From: Fusicatenibacter sp.
Lineage (GTDB): Bacteria > Bacillota > Clostridia > Lachnospirales > Lachnospiraceae
DNA: 64,000 bases
NCBI GenBank assembly: GCA_022766945.1
Contig: JALEOU010000042.1
Coordinates: 16,758-80,757, forward strand
Reading direction: 5' to 3'
Part shown: positions 8,464 through 16,947 of the stretch, one piece after another
Numbering within the stretch: position 1 is the stretch's first letter
How the letters are laid out: every line of letters begins with the position of its first letter
Position numbers and translations under genes: made by a program
Notes under the pieces: model-generated
What the model saw: only the letters and a program-made list of their open reading frames with translations
Told to the model about the DNA's origin: nothing
The model's database searches: none

Positions 8464-10089
8464 ATGAAAAGGAAAATCATATGCTTATTTCTGACAGGAA
8501 TGATAACAGCATCTGTATTGCTGACCGGATGTTCTGGTGGAAGCTCAGCATCCGGAGAAGATGCTGAAGGAAGAACTGCCATTAGTTATACAGGATATTG
8601 GTGTAACGCAGACTACGAAGATGGATCTTACTGTGAGAAGATGATTGAGGATGCATTGAATTTGGATATAACGGTTGTTAAGGCTGAGACGACAGATACC
8701 ATTGATTTGCTGTTGGCATCCGATGAAATGCCGGACTGTGTATGGCTGGACAAATCACCGGGTTGGATGTATGAGCAGGAACTGGTGAGAACGATTCCGA
8801 GAGATATGGTGAAACAGTACTGTCCAAAACTACTGGAACTGTACGATGAGTATCCGTTGATGTATGAGAAAACACTGAATCCGGAAAACAAAGATGAGTT
8901 TCGTTATCTGACAGGTGTTACATTCCAGTTTGTGGACTATTATCTGCCCTGTGATTTCTACCGGTATGACTGGATTGAAAATCTGGGACTCGATCTGGGT
9001 GTCGAAGTGGAGCAGGTCGATGACAGAATTTATGTGGCATCCGATGGAATCGAGTTGAGCAAGTTCCGGGAAGTTATGGATGCGTTTGTAAATCAGGATC
9101 CGGACGGAAATGGGAAGAACGATACCATTGGAGCTACCGGACCAAACCTGGCAGTCGGACAGTTCTTTTCGGCTTTTGGATTTCATGAAAAGGTGAATGA
9201 AGTGAATGGCAGAGCAGAACAGTGCTATGTTATGGACGAATACAAAGAGTATCTGAAAGGCTTTGCCGAACTGTATGGAGATGGACTGATCGATCCGGAA
9301 ATCATCACAGGAGATCGTACGGTTTCCTGGGATAAGGTAAACAGTAATATTGCCGGATACTGGATTACTTCTACGAATGCACTGAACAGTTGGGCAGTTG
9401 ACCGGCCGCCTTTGACATTATTGAGCGGAAACCCGGATGCAAAAATCCTTGTGACACCTGGAATCAAGCCAGATGGCGGAACAGTACAGGGGATCACCAA
9501 TGAATCTCCTTCCTATGGATCATTCTATGTGAGTGCTAAGGTAGATGACGAAAAACTGGCAAGAATTCTGGAATTTTTAGAGTACACACTGTTCGGCGGC
9601 GGTGACAAAGATGTACATGCATCTCTGTTCTACGGCGAAGAGGGTGTCGACTGGGAATGGAATGAGGATAAGAGCGCGCCGGTAAAAATCAATACTCTGG
9701 CTTCCGGAGACAAGGGAACCTGGACTTTCGGACAGTTCGGTCAGGACCGTGATGTATCCAAATGGACTGGCGAAGAGGATCTGTTCATGACAGGCAGCAA
9801 ATACTGGTGTGCCAACGATTACGGAATCTGGATGCAGTACGCAAAGACACCGTATAAGATGGACCTGGCAAATGTGACCGATTATGAGAAGATCGAGCAG
9901 GAGATCAGCAGTGACCTGGATGCCTATGTATCCAACTACAGAACACAGGCAATTCTCGGACAGATTGATGTAGATGCGACCTGGGAGGAATACATGGCAG
10001 AGCTGGATCGTCTGGGATACAATCGTATGATGGATGAGCTGGAAAAAGTAGAGCCGCTGGAGGATATTATTGCGGCATATGAAAAATAG
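8464..10089 (+). CDS. Solute-binding lipoprotein of the nan ABC transporter
   Basis: This 541-residue lipoprotein has a signal peptide with lipobox L-L-T-G-C (Cys23) followed by a Ser/Gly-rich linker. It belongs to the large LipO-type binding proteins that pair with LplB/YtcP permeases. A calcium-loop-like segment D-P-D-G-N-G-K-N-D sits near residue 215. An AGGAGG site precedes the start, 21 nt after the Asp-box gene. It is the last gene of the nan operon and is followed by a strong terminator. Its likely cargo is free sialic acid or a small sialoside (from context). It shares only general family similarity with the lipoprotein at 13336. Confidence 0.87.
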   Translation: MKRKIICLFLTGMITASVLLTGCSGGSSASGEDAEGRTAISYTGYWCNADYEDGSYCEKMIEDALNLDITVVKAETTDTIDLLLASDEMPDCVWLDKSPGWMYEQELVRTIPRDMVKQYCPKLLELYDEYPLMYEKTLNPENKDEFRYLTGVTFQFVDYYLPCDFYRYDWIENLGLDLGVEVEQVDDRIYVASDGIELSKFREVMDAFVNQDPDGNGKNDTIGATGPNLAVGQFFSAFGFHEKVNEVNGRAEQCYVMDEYKEYLKGFAELYGDGLIDPEIITGDRTVSWDKVNSNIAGYWITSTNALNSWAVDRPPLTLLSGNPDAKILVTPGIKPDGGTVQGITNESPSYGSFYVSAKVDDEKLARILEFLEYTLFGGGDKDVHASLFYGEEGVDWEWNEDKSAPVKINTLASGDKGTWTFGQFGQDRDVSKWTGEEDLFMTGSKYWCANDYGIWMQYAKTPYKMDLANVTDYEKIEQEISSDLDAYVSNYRTQAILGQIDVDATWEEYMAELDRLGYNRMMDELEKVEPLEDIIAAYEK

Positions 10090-10136
10090 TGATTTGGAAA
10101 ACACTGCAGCTATAGAGAAAAAATAGGTGACAAAAG

Positions 10137-10194
10137 CCCCTTTTTGAGTGATGCGTATCAGGATAAACGCAATCGCTCAAAAGGGGATTTTTTT
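10137..10194. terminator. Terminator closing the nan operon, probably bidirectional
   Basis: A long stem pairs CCCCTTTTTGAGTGATGCG (10137-10155) with CGCAATCGCTCAAAAGGGG (10168-10186), followed by A and seven T on the plus strand. On the minus strand the stem is followed by a short T-rich stretch, and the convergent kinase gene ends only 9 nt away, so it may serve both. Confidence 0.88.
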
Positions 10195-10202
10195 GTGAAA
10201 AT

Positions 10203-11915
10203 TCAGCTGCACTCTTTTTCTCCGGGCAGGCGCAGTGCCGCACAGGTACCGCAGCCCGGGGTAGAGCGGTAGGTGAGTCCGTAGTGGTCACCATAGTACA
10301 AAAGCACCCGCTGATGGACATTTTTGACACCGTATCCTCTGCTTTCCGCAGTGAGAATGGAGCTGCATTCTTCTGCAGACATCCCGCAGCCATTGTCGAT
10401 GACTTTAAAGACAATATCGTCATTCTCGAGACGACAGGAAATGGTCAGAATCCCTTTACCGGGTGATTGTTTCCGGTCCAGGCCATGGAGAATGGCATTT
10501 TCGGCCAGCGGCTGAATGACCAGATTTAAAATGGAAAAAGAGAGGCAGCGCTCATCTATATCGTAAGTGACATCAAAAGAGTAAGAATGCATAATCTGCT
10601 GAATGGAAACGTATGCTTTCGTGTTTTCCAGCTCATCGCGAATGGAAGTCATGGCTTTCCCCTTGTTCAGCATGGTTCGGTAGAAAGTAGACAGAAGCTG
10701 GGCCATCTGACTGATTCCATCCTGTCCTGCCATAATTGCCTGTCCGCTGATCAGCGAGAGGGAATTGTAGAGAAAATGCGGATTAATCTGTGACTGAAGA
10801 ATACGCAGTCCATATTTTTGCTGCTTGATCTGCGCGACCAGTACCTCATTGATCAGATAGTTCAGCTGTGTGACCATTGCCTGGAACGAATGCTGCAGCT
10901 GCCCGATTTCATCGGTTCGTCCGGGATCACAGGATGCAATCGAATAATTCCCTTTTTCTACCATACGGATCTCACCGGAGAGCTTCTCAAGGGGTTGCGC
11001 GACAATCCGGGAGAGGAATGATGCAACCAGACAGGAAATGAGAACGCAGAGCAGTGCGATGCCAACGGCAAGAATCTGGAACTGACGGAACGATGTGCGG
11101 AGTTCATTCAGCGGGCGATAAAGATAGGCCATCCAGTTTGCATCGTCGAGCATGTATTGAGTTGCAACATATTCGGAAGGGACATCATTCCTTATGATTG
11201 CATCGGCCGGAATTGCGTGATAGATGGAATCCTCCGAGAAGGAAGCGGTCTCATAGATGAGGTTCTGTCCGGAATCTGTCATCAAAAAACCGTAGCTGCC
11301 ATTCGTCAGGCTCTGTACGGATTCAAACAATACACGTGTCTCCACCGTGATGCACACAATCGTTGTGATGACCGGATATTTGTAATACATCTGGCAGACG
11401 AGATAGAGTTTCTGTCCGTCATCCGATATCTGATAGAAAGGAGCTGTCGTGGAGAGTGCCTGCTCGTACCAGGGCAGATCGATGGCGGAATCCAGAGCAT
11501 AAACATAGGGAGTATGGGCGTAAACATTTGCATCGGTATAGAGGGAAACGGATTCAATGTCCTTATTCAGTGATCGGATATTGAGAAACAGGGAGTCAAT
11601 GGTATCCTTATAAAACATATAGAGGTCATAGTTTGTTTCATAGGTTTTTCCCAGGGAAGTTTTGATGGTTTCGTCCCAGAGCACGATATTCAGAGCATTC
11701 ATATAATTGTTCAATTTGTAGTCGATGGAGTCCGCAATCTGCCCGAGCGTTTCATTCATACTGTTTTCCTGGGAGGTGATCAGCTGATGACTGATCTGAC
11801 GGTAACTCAGGATGCCAAGAAGAAGCATGGGGATCAGACTGATCAGAATGCAGATGGCTGTGATTTTATTCCGAAAAGATAAATTGTTGAATCTAAGAAG
11901 AAGTTTTTCTCTCAT
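10203..11915 (-). CDS. YesM-type sensor histidine kinase
   Basis: This 570-residue membrane kinase has a first transmembrane helix near residues 15-40, an extracellular sensing domain to about 275, a second helix, a HAMP segment, then the His_kinase domain with H in the motif N-P-H-F-L-Y-N-S. The HATPase_c domain has N-x-x-x-H-G, D-N-G-C-G-M and G-Y-G-V-K-N-V. The start is ATG 11915, 1 nt after the regulator stop codon, with GGAGG further up. An upstream in-frame start at 11954 would overlap the regulator by 38 nt. It is divergent from the alpha-glucoside operon and likely senses its substrate or binding protein. Confidence 0.9.
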   Translation of the reverse strand: MREKLLLRFNNLSFRNKITAICILISLIPMLLLGILSYRQISHQLITSQENSMNETLGQIADSIDYKLNNYMNALNIVLWDETIKTSLGKTYETNYDLYMFYKDTIDSLFLNIRSLNKDIESVSLYTDANVYAHTPYVYALDSAIDLPWYEQALSTTAPFYQISDDGQKLYLVCQMYYKYPVITTIVCITVETRVLFESVQSLTNGSYGFLMTDSGQNLIYETASFSEDSIYHAIPADAIIRNDVPSEYVATQYMLDDANWMAYLYRPLNELRTSFRQFQILAVGIALLCVLISCLVASFLSRIVAQPLEKLSGEIRMVEKGNYSIASCDPGRTDEIGQLQHSFQAMVTQLNYLINEVLVAQIKQQKYGLRILQSQINPHFLYNSLSLISGQAIMAGQDGISQMAQLLSTFYRTMLNKGKAMTSIRDELENTKAYVSIQQIMHSYSFDVTYDIDERCLSFSILNLVIQPLAENAILHGLDRKQSPGKGILTISCRLENDDIVFKVIDNGCGMSAEECSSILTAESRGYGVKNVHQRVLLYYGDHYGLTYRSTPGCGTCAALRLPGEKECS

Positions 11916-11916
11916 A

Positions 11917-13056
11917 TCACCTGGAATCCTCCGTTGATTTCTCTTTCGTTTCACGCTGTGACAGGCGTCCGGCTCTGTAGTTGCTTGGCGTCACTCCATA
12001 CATTTCCTGAAAGGTTTTGATAAAGTAAGAGGGTGTCGGATATCCGACGGATCTGCTGATATCGGCGATCTTCATATTGCTTCCGATCAGGAGATCGCAG
12101 GCTTTTTTCATACGGAACTGTTTGAGATACCGGTGAAGTGAGCAGCCTGTCACTTTTGTGAACATGGCGCTTACATAATTCGGACTTAAGTAGACCTGAT
12201 CCGCCAGCAGATTCAAAGTCAGATCCTCATCGTAGTGCTCTTCAATATACTGCTTAATCTGATAAACCGCGTAATTTGCACCGTCGACTTCCTGATGAAG
12301 ATTTCCGACAAGCAGGTGGAGATATTTCTGAATCACTTCTCTGATGTCGGTAAAATAACGAAGTCCGTAGATCTTTTCGGCAGCTTTCTCAAAGTCATTT
12401 TCGGAAACGGAGGGGATTGCCTTCATAAGCAGCTGAAGCAATGAAACACAGGTGTGTCTCACCCAGACGGGCGTGTGCGCTGTGGAGTCTGAGCATAGCT
12501 TTAGAAGCTCCTCCGTAAGAGAAGTGAGCTGTTCCGCATTTTTGAGAGAGATCGCCAGGGCAATCTGCTCAAGCAGGATCTGTTCAGAGAGAGATTCCAT
12601 CTGAGGCTGTCCCGAAGGAACCAGATTGTCAAAAAAGCTGTCACTATAGTAGGATTTGGATTTGGCAAACGTTATTTCCTTGGAATTTAAGCGGTTTAAA
12701 ATATCCCCGATGATCTGACGGAACTGTTCCGGATTCACCGGCTTTAAGATGTAATTGACTGCCCGGAGAACCAGTGCGTTTTGCACATATTCGAAATCAT
12801 CAAAACCACTGAAGAACAGAATTTCCATGTCAGGTTCTGTTTTGCGTGCGATGGAAGCCAGCTCGGTACCCGAGAGAAACGGCATCTGAACATCGGTGAG
12901 GAGAATATGTATTTTTTCCTGACGAATAATGGCAAGCGCGTCCTGGCCATTTGCCGCTTCGAGCAGACGAAAACTGTCCGGAAAATCCCGGGTCAGCAGA
13001 AAACGGATCAGATCCCGTTCCATGGTCTCATCATCTGCGATCAGAATATTGTACAT
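11917..13056 (-). CDS. Response regulator with AraC-type output domain
   Basis: The 379-residue regulator has a receiver domain (residues 1-120) with D8-D9 and phospho-acceptor D55 in L-T-D-V-Q-M-P. A long helical linker follows, then an AraC/XylS DNA-binding domain at about 275-370 with the second helix motif G-Y-P-T-P-S-Y-F-I-K-T-F. AGGAGG lies 7 nt before the ATG. It is the first gene of the kinase operon on the minus strand. The 279-bp gap to the divergent binding-protein gene at 13336 is the natural place for its binding sites. It should activate the alpha-glucoside operon when phosphorylated (inference). Confidence 0.92.
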   Translation of the reverse strand: MYNILIADDETMERDLIRFLLTRDFPDSFRLLEAANGQDALAIIRQEKIHILLTDVQMPFLSGTELASIARKTEPDMEILFFSGFDDFEYVQNALVLRAVNYILKPVNPEQFRQIIGDILNRLNSKEITFAKSKSYYSDSFFDNLVPSGQPQMESLSEQILLEQIALAISLKNAEQLTSLTEELLKLCSDSTAHTPVWVRHTCVSLLQLLMKAIPSVSENDFEKAAEKIYGLRYFTDIREVIQKYLHLLVGNLHQEVDGANYAVYQIKQYIEEHYDEDLTLNLLADQVYLSPNYVSAMFTKVTGCSLHRYLKQFRMKKACDLLIGSNMKIADISRSVGYPTPSYFIKTFQEMYGVTPSNYRAGRLSQRETKEKSTEDSR

Positions 13057-13196
13057 TTGAAAAACCTCCTAATTCTCTTACTGCTGTTCCAAGTGGTTAC
13101 AAATTGCATATAGGTACTATAACATTCTTTGAAAAACAGAACAATATGCACAAAGAAAAATCAAAAGAATGTTTTATGAATCGGAAAAACGTTTGA

Positions 13197-13226
13197 TTTA
13201 CAGGCAGAGAAAAAGGAATTTATAAT
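13197..13226 (+). promoter_or_regulatory. Promoter of the alpha-glucoside operon
   Basis: TTTACA at 13197-13202 and TATAAT at 13221-13226 are separated by 18 nt. This gives a transcript start near 13233 and a leader of about 100 nt before the binding-protein gene. Confidence 0.65.
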
Positions 13227-13335
13227 AAGTCTATCACCAGCGAAACAAGCATTGCCGGGCGGTGTAACACGAAGCTGCAGCAGAGGAAATCCGGAATCCC
13301 AGGGGCTGTATGCAATCATCAGGAGGAAAAGGAAA

Positions 13336-15015
13336 ATGAGAAAAAAGATAGGCAGAAGGGCAGCAGTACTGGCTCTTGTCCTGTCCATGACGGCTGGAAT
13401 AACAGCCTGCGGAAATGACAGCGGCAAGACGGAGGACAATGGAAGTTCCGAAAGCGGAGAACGTGGGACGGTTACCATCACGATGGGACGTCAGACCACA
13501 GCGAACCCGAAGTTCCCGGAGGGTGACTCCTATGAGGATAACGCCTACATCCGCATGGTAGAACAGGAACTGAATGTAGACATTAAAGATGAGTTCGAAG
13601 CAGAATCAGGAGATGACTATAACCGTCAGGTATCTCTGGCATTATCTGCCGGAAGCCTTCCGGATATCATGAAGGTTGCGACCAAAGACGAACTGACGGA
13701 GCTGTATGAAAATGAGTTGATTGCAGATCTGAGCGATGTCTATGAGGAATATGCAAGTGATTATGTAAAGAGCATTTATGATTCTTTTGACGGAAGGGCT
13801 CTGGAGGATGTTACCTACGACGGTCAGATGATGGCAATTCCGGCCACCAGTTCCGATGCCGGTCCGGGTATGTGCTGGATCCGCAGTGACTGGGCAGATA
13901 CCATCGGACTTACCGTAGATGCAGATGGAGACCGCTGCATTACTCTGGACGAGGCAAAGGCGATTGCCGAAGCATTTATGGCTGCAGATCCGGAGAATAC
14001 AGGAAATATGGTGGGTATGGCCTTTGATGCAAGACTGACTACCACCACATCTGATACGGCGTTTATGATGAACTCCATCGCTTATACTGTGGGAGCATAT
14101 CCGCGTCACTGGTATCAGGATGAGAACGGAGAACTGATTTACGGTTCCACAACAGATGAGATGAAAGAGGCGCTTTCTATTTTAAAAACCTGGTACGAGG
14201 AAGGCGTGGTGGATCCGCAGCTTGGAACAAGAACGTGGGATGATATTACGGCACTGCTGACAAACGGACAGTGCGGTTTGCTCTTTGGCTCCTGGCATAC
14301 ACCGGACTGGCTGCTGAACAATGTGTATGCCCTGAATGACAAGGCCGTTTTTGAACCCTACGCGATTGTAAATGAAGATGGAAAAGTTAACTGTACGCAT
14401 TACAAAGCGACCGGCGAATATGTCGTAGTCAGCGCCGACTTTGAATATCCGGAGATTGCGATTCAGATCCTGAATCTGATCTATGATGATATGATGAACT
14501 CTGCGGAGCTTCTGGAAAAATATCCGGAGGTAAATACCTATCTGAATACCGGTGTAGACGGAACCGCGCGTCCTTATAACATCGAGGTAAAATCAAACAC
14601 ATATCTGCTGGATGAGTATTCTCAGCTGCGTGCAGCTCTGAATGGCGAAGGAACAAAAGAAGAAATCGCTTCCGCAGAGGAACGGTCCAATTATGATGCC
14701 ATCAAGGCATACCAGGAAGGAAACGGTGATGTGACCGGATGGTGTAAGCTGCATTCCCGCTGCAAAGGTGTGGATCTTCTGACTTATCTGACAGACAATA
14801 ATCTGTACAACTGGCTGTCCCCGATTTATCCGGAGACGACTACGACGATGGAGACAAACTGGTCGAATCTTCAGACTCTGGAGGAAGAATCCTTTATTAA
14901 AATCGTAACCGGTGCTGAGGATCTGGACACCGGCTTTGAAAACTTTGTAGAGAGCTGGTATGAACAGGGCGGCGAGAAGATCCTTGAGGAGATCAGGGAA
15001 CAGATCGCAGAATAA
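13336..15015 (+). CDS. Solute-binding lipoprotein of the alpha-glucoside ABC transporter
   Basis: The 559-residue protein has a signal peptide ending in lipobox I-T-A-C and an acidic Ser/Gly linker, so it is anchored on the cell surface. The rest fits a large LipO-type sugar-binding protein, with an EF-hand-like loop D-A-D-G-D-R-C-I-T-L-D-E near residue 195. The start ATG 13336 follows AGGAGGAAAAGG. Reading upstream to 13252 adds residues with no ribosome site. It heads an operon with two permeases and two alpha-glucosidases, so the likely cargo is an alpha-linked gluco-oligosaccharide such as isomaltose or panose (inference from the enzymes). Confidence 0.88.
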   Translation: MRKKIGRRAAVLALVLSMTAGITACGNDSGKTEDNGSSESGERGTVTITMGRQTTANPKFPEGDSYEDNAYIRMVEQELNVDIKDEFEAESGDDYNRQVSLALSAGSLPDIMKVATKDELTELYENELIADLSDVYEEYASDYVKSIYDSFDGRALEDVTYDGQMMAIPATSSDAGPGMCWIRSDWADTIGLTVDADGDRCITLDEAKAIAEAFMAADPENTGNMVGMAFDARLTTTTSDTAFMMNSIAYTVGAYPRHWYQDENGELIYGSTTDEMKEALSILKTWYEEGVVDPQLGTRTWDDITALLTNGQCGLLFGSWHTPDWLLNNVYALNDKAVFEPYAIVNEDGKVNCTHYKATGEYVVVSADFEYPEIAIQILNLIYDDMMNSAELLEKYPEVNTYLNTGVDGTARPYNIEVKSNTYLLDEYSQLRAALNGEGTKEEIASAEERSNYDAIKAYQEGNGDVTGWCKLHSRCKGVDLLTYLTDNNLYNWLSPIYPETTTTMETNWSNLQTLEEESFIKIVTGAEDLDTGFENFVESWYEQGGEKILEEIREQIAE

Positions 15016-15039
15016 ATAACAGGATTCAAAGAAAAAGGG

Positions 15040-15063
15040 GCTGCCGCAAATCATTGCGGCAGC
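15040..15063 (+). terminator. Intercistronic hairpin between binding protein and permease
   Basis: A 10-bp perfect stem (GCTGCCGCAA / TTGCGGCAGC) with a 4-nt loop is followed by TTCCTT, a weak T tract. Such hairpins after binding-protein genes usually give partial termination or protect the upstream message, so the binding protein is made in excess over the permeases. Confidence 0.7.
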
Positions 15064-15090
15064 TTCCTTAAGAAAGGAGTTTAGTTTTCA

Positions 15091-16023
15091 GTGAAAGCAT
15101 TGTCAAAGAATAAAAAATCTCCGGCCAAGAATGCCGCCAGTCGGAAAAATGCGCTGTGTTATCATGCGATGGTTCTCCCGGGAATGCTGTTTTTGGTCGT
15201 ATTTGGTTATCTTCCCATGCTCGGACTGATTATGGCATTTCAGGATTTTATTCCCGCGAAGGGAATTACCGGTTCGGAATTTGTGGGACTGCAGCATTTT
15301 ATTTATATGTTCTCCCTTCCGGATATCGGACGAGTTATCCGGAACACGCTGATCATCGCACTTGGAAAGATTATCCTCGGGATGATTATGTCGATTATCT
15401 TCGCAATTCTGCTGAATGAGATCCGCATGAAATTTCTCAAGAAGACGGTACAGACGATTGTATATCTGCCCCACTTTCTTTCCTGGGTTGTTCTGGCATC
15501 GGTTGTAATCAATATGTTCAATATCGACGGATCGGTAAATCAGATCATTGCCTCCCTGGGCCTTGGAAAAATCAATTTTCTTGGAAGCAATAACTGGTTC
15601 CGCAAACTGATTATCGGAACGGATGTCTGGAAAGAATTCGGCTACAATTCTGTGGTATACCTTGCTGCAATTACCGGTATTGATGCAGGACTCCATGAGG
15701 CAGCCGCCATTGACGGCGCGTCCTGGTGGAAACGTGTGTGGCATATTACACTTCCGGGCATGATGCCGATCATCCTGCTGATGACAGCCATGAACCTGAC
15801 TTCTGTTTTGAGCGCAGGCTTTGACCAGATCTACAACCTGTATTCACCGGTTGTGTATGAGGTGGGAGATGTGCTGGATACATACGTTTACCGAATCGGT
15901 CTGGTAGGAAGACAGTACAGCTTTGGTACCGCCGTGGGACTCTGCCGGTCTGTGGTTGCCATGATTCTGCTTGTGAGTGCTAATAAGATTACACAAAAAC
16001 TGACAAGTCAGAGCATTTTCTAA
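15091..16023 (+). CDS. Sugar ABC transporter permease, LplB type
   Basis: This 310-residue permease has about six membrane spans. The opening L-P-G-M-L-F-L-V-V-F-G-Y-L-P-M and the coupling loop E-A-A-A-I-D-G-A-S-W-W are LplB-type. It starts with GTG 15091, ten nt after AAAGGAGT. It lies downstream of an intercistronic hairpin, so it is probably expressed less than the binding protein before it. It works with the next permease and an ATPase encoded elsewhere. Confidence 0.9.
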   Translation: MKALSKNKKSPAKNAASRKNALCYHAMVLPGMLFLVVFGYLPMLGLIMAFQDFIPAKGITGSEFVGLQHFIYMFSLPDIGRVIRNTLIIALGKIILGMIMSIIFAILLNEIRMKFLKKTVQTIVYLPHFLSWVVLASVVINMFNIDGSVNQIIASLGLGKINFLGSNNWFRKLIIGTDVWKEFGYNSVVYLAAITGIDAGLHEAAAIDGASWWKRVWHITLPGMMPIILLMTAMNLTSVLSAGFDQIYNLYSPVVYEVGDVLDTYVYRIGLVGRQYSFGTAVGLCRSVVAMILLVSANKITQKLTSQSIF

Positions 16024-16042
16024 GTCTGGGAGGAAGAAAGAT

Positions 16043-16936
16043 ATGCTGGATACAAAGAGTACAAGCTCCAAAATTCGGAATACCGTGATTCATATCATTG
16101 TGATCCTGCTGGGATTGGCCTGTTTACTCCCGCTGATTAACATTGTAGCAATTTCTTTCAGCGGCAGTGCCGCAGTGACGGCGAACAGGGTTGGTCTGCT
16201 GCCGGTTGACTTTACGACATCTGCTTATCGGAGAATTGTTGAGGACAGCCAGTTCTGGCGTTCCTTTGCTATCTCGGTGGTTCGTGTTGCGGTGACACTG
16301 ATTCTGAATCTTGTGCTGGTCGTTCCGATGTCCTATGTGATGACACGGTCGAAAAGGGAATTTGGAGCGAGAAATATTTATATGAACCTGCTGATCTTTG
16401 CCATGCTGTTTAACGGCGGTATGATCCCAACCTATATCGTGATCAAGGAACTGCATCTTCTGAATACGATCTGGGCGCTGATTCTGCCGGGGGCAGTGCC
16501 GATTTTCAGTGTGATTCTGCTGATGAACTTTTTTAACGGCGTGCCGAAGGCGCTGGAGGAAGCTGCGATTGTGGATGGCGCCAATCAGTTTCAGGTTCTG
16601 ATTCGCATCATGGTCCCATGTGCCAAACCGTCGATTGCCACGATTTCTCTGTTTAGTATTGTCGGAAGCTGGAATGATTTCTTCAGCGGCCTGATTTATA
16701 TGCAGAAAGTAAAGGATTATCCGATCATGACGTATATTCAGTCTCTGAGCATTGACCTGCAGGAACTGGTAAATAATGCCTCAAGCAGTTCCGCACTGGA
16801 AAATGTAGCTGAGCTGTCGAATAAGAATCTGAATGCAGCAAAAATTGTAGTGGCTGTCATACCGCTTCTGATTATCTATCCGTTTCTTCAGCGGTATCTG
16901 ATCAGCGGTATTGTCATGGGATCCGTCAAAGGATAA
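16043..16936 (+). CDS. Sugar ABC transporter permease, YtcP/CarB type
   Basis: This 297-residue partner permease has about six membrane spans. The coupling loop is E-E-A-A-I-V-D-G-A-N-Q and the conserved end is S-G-I-V-M-G-S-V-K-G. A GGGAGGAAG site precedes the ATG. Its stop codon overlaps an ATG that begins a slightly longer reading of the GH13 gene, so translation of the two is probably coupled. It is similar in layout to the permease at 6355, including the C-terminal tail. Confidence 0.9.
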   Translation: MLDTKSTSSKIRNTVIHIIVILLGLACLLPLINIVAISFSGSAAVTANRVGLLPVDFTTSAYRRIVEDSQFWRSFAISVVRVAVTLILNLVLVVPMSYVMTRSKREFGARNIYMNLLIFAMLFNGGMIPTYIVIKELHLLNTIWALILPGAVPIFSVILLMNFFNGVPKALEEAAIVDGANQFQVLIRIMVPCAKPSIATISLFSIVGSWNDFFSGLIYMQKVKDYPIMTYIQSLSIDLQELVNNASSSSALENVAELSNKNLNAAKIVVAVIPLLIIYPFLQRYLISGIVMGSVKG

Positions 16937-16947
16937 TGGAGGAAAGA

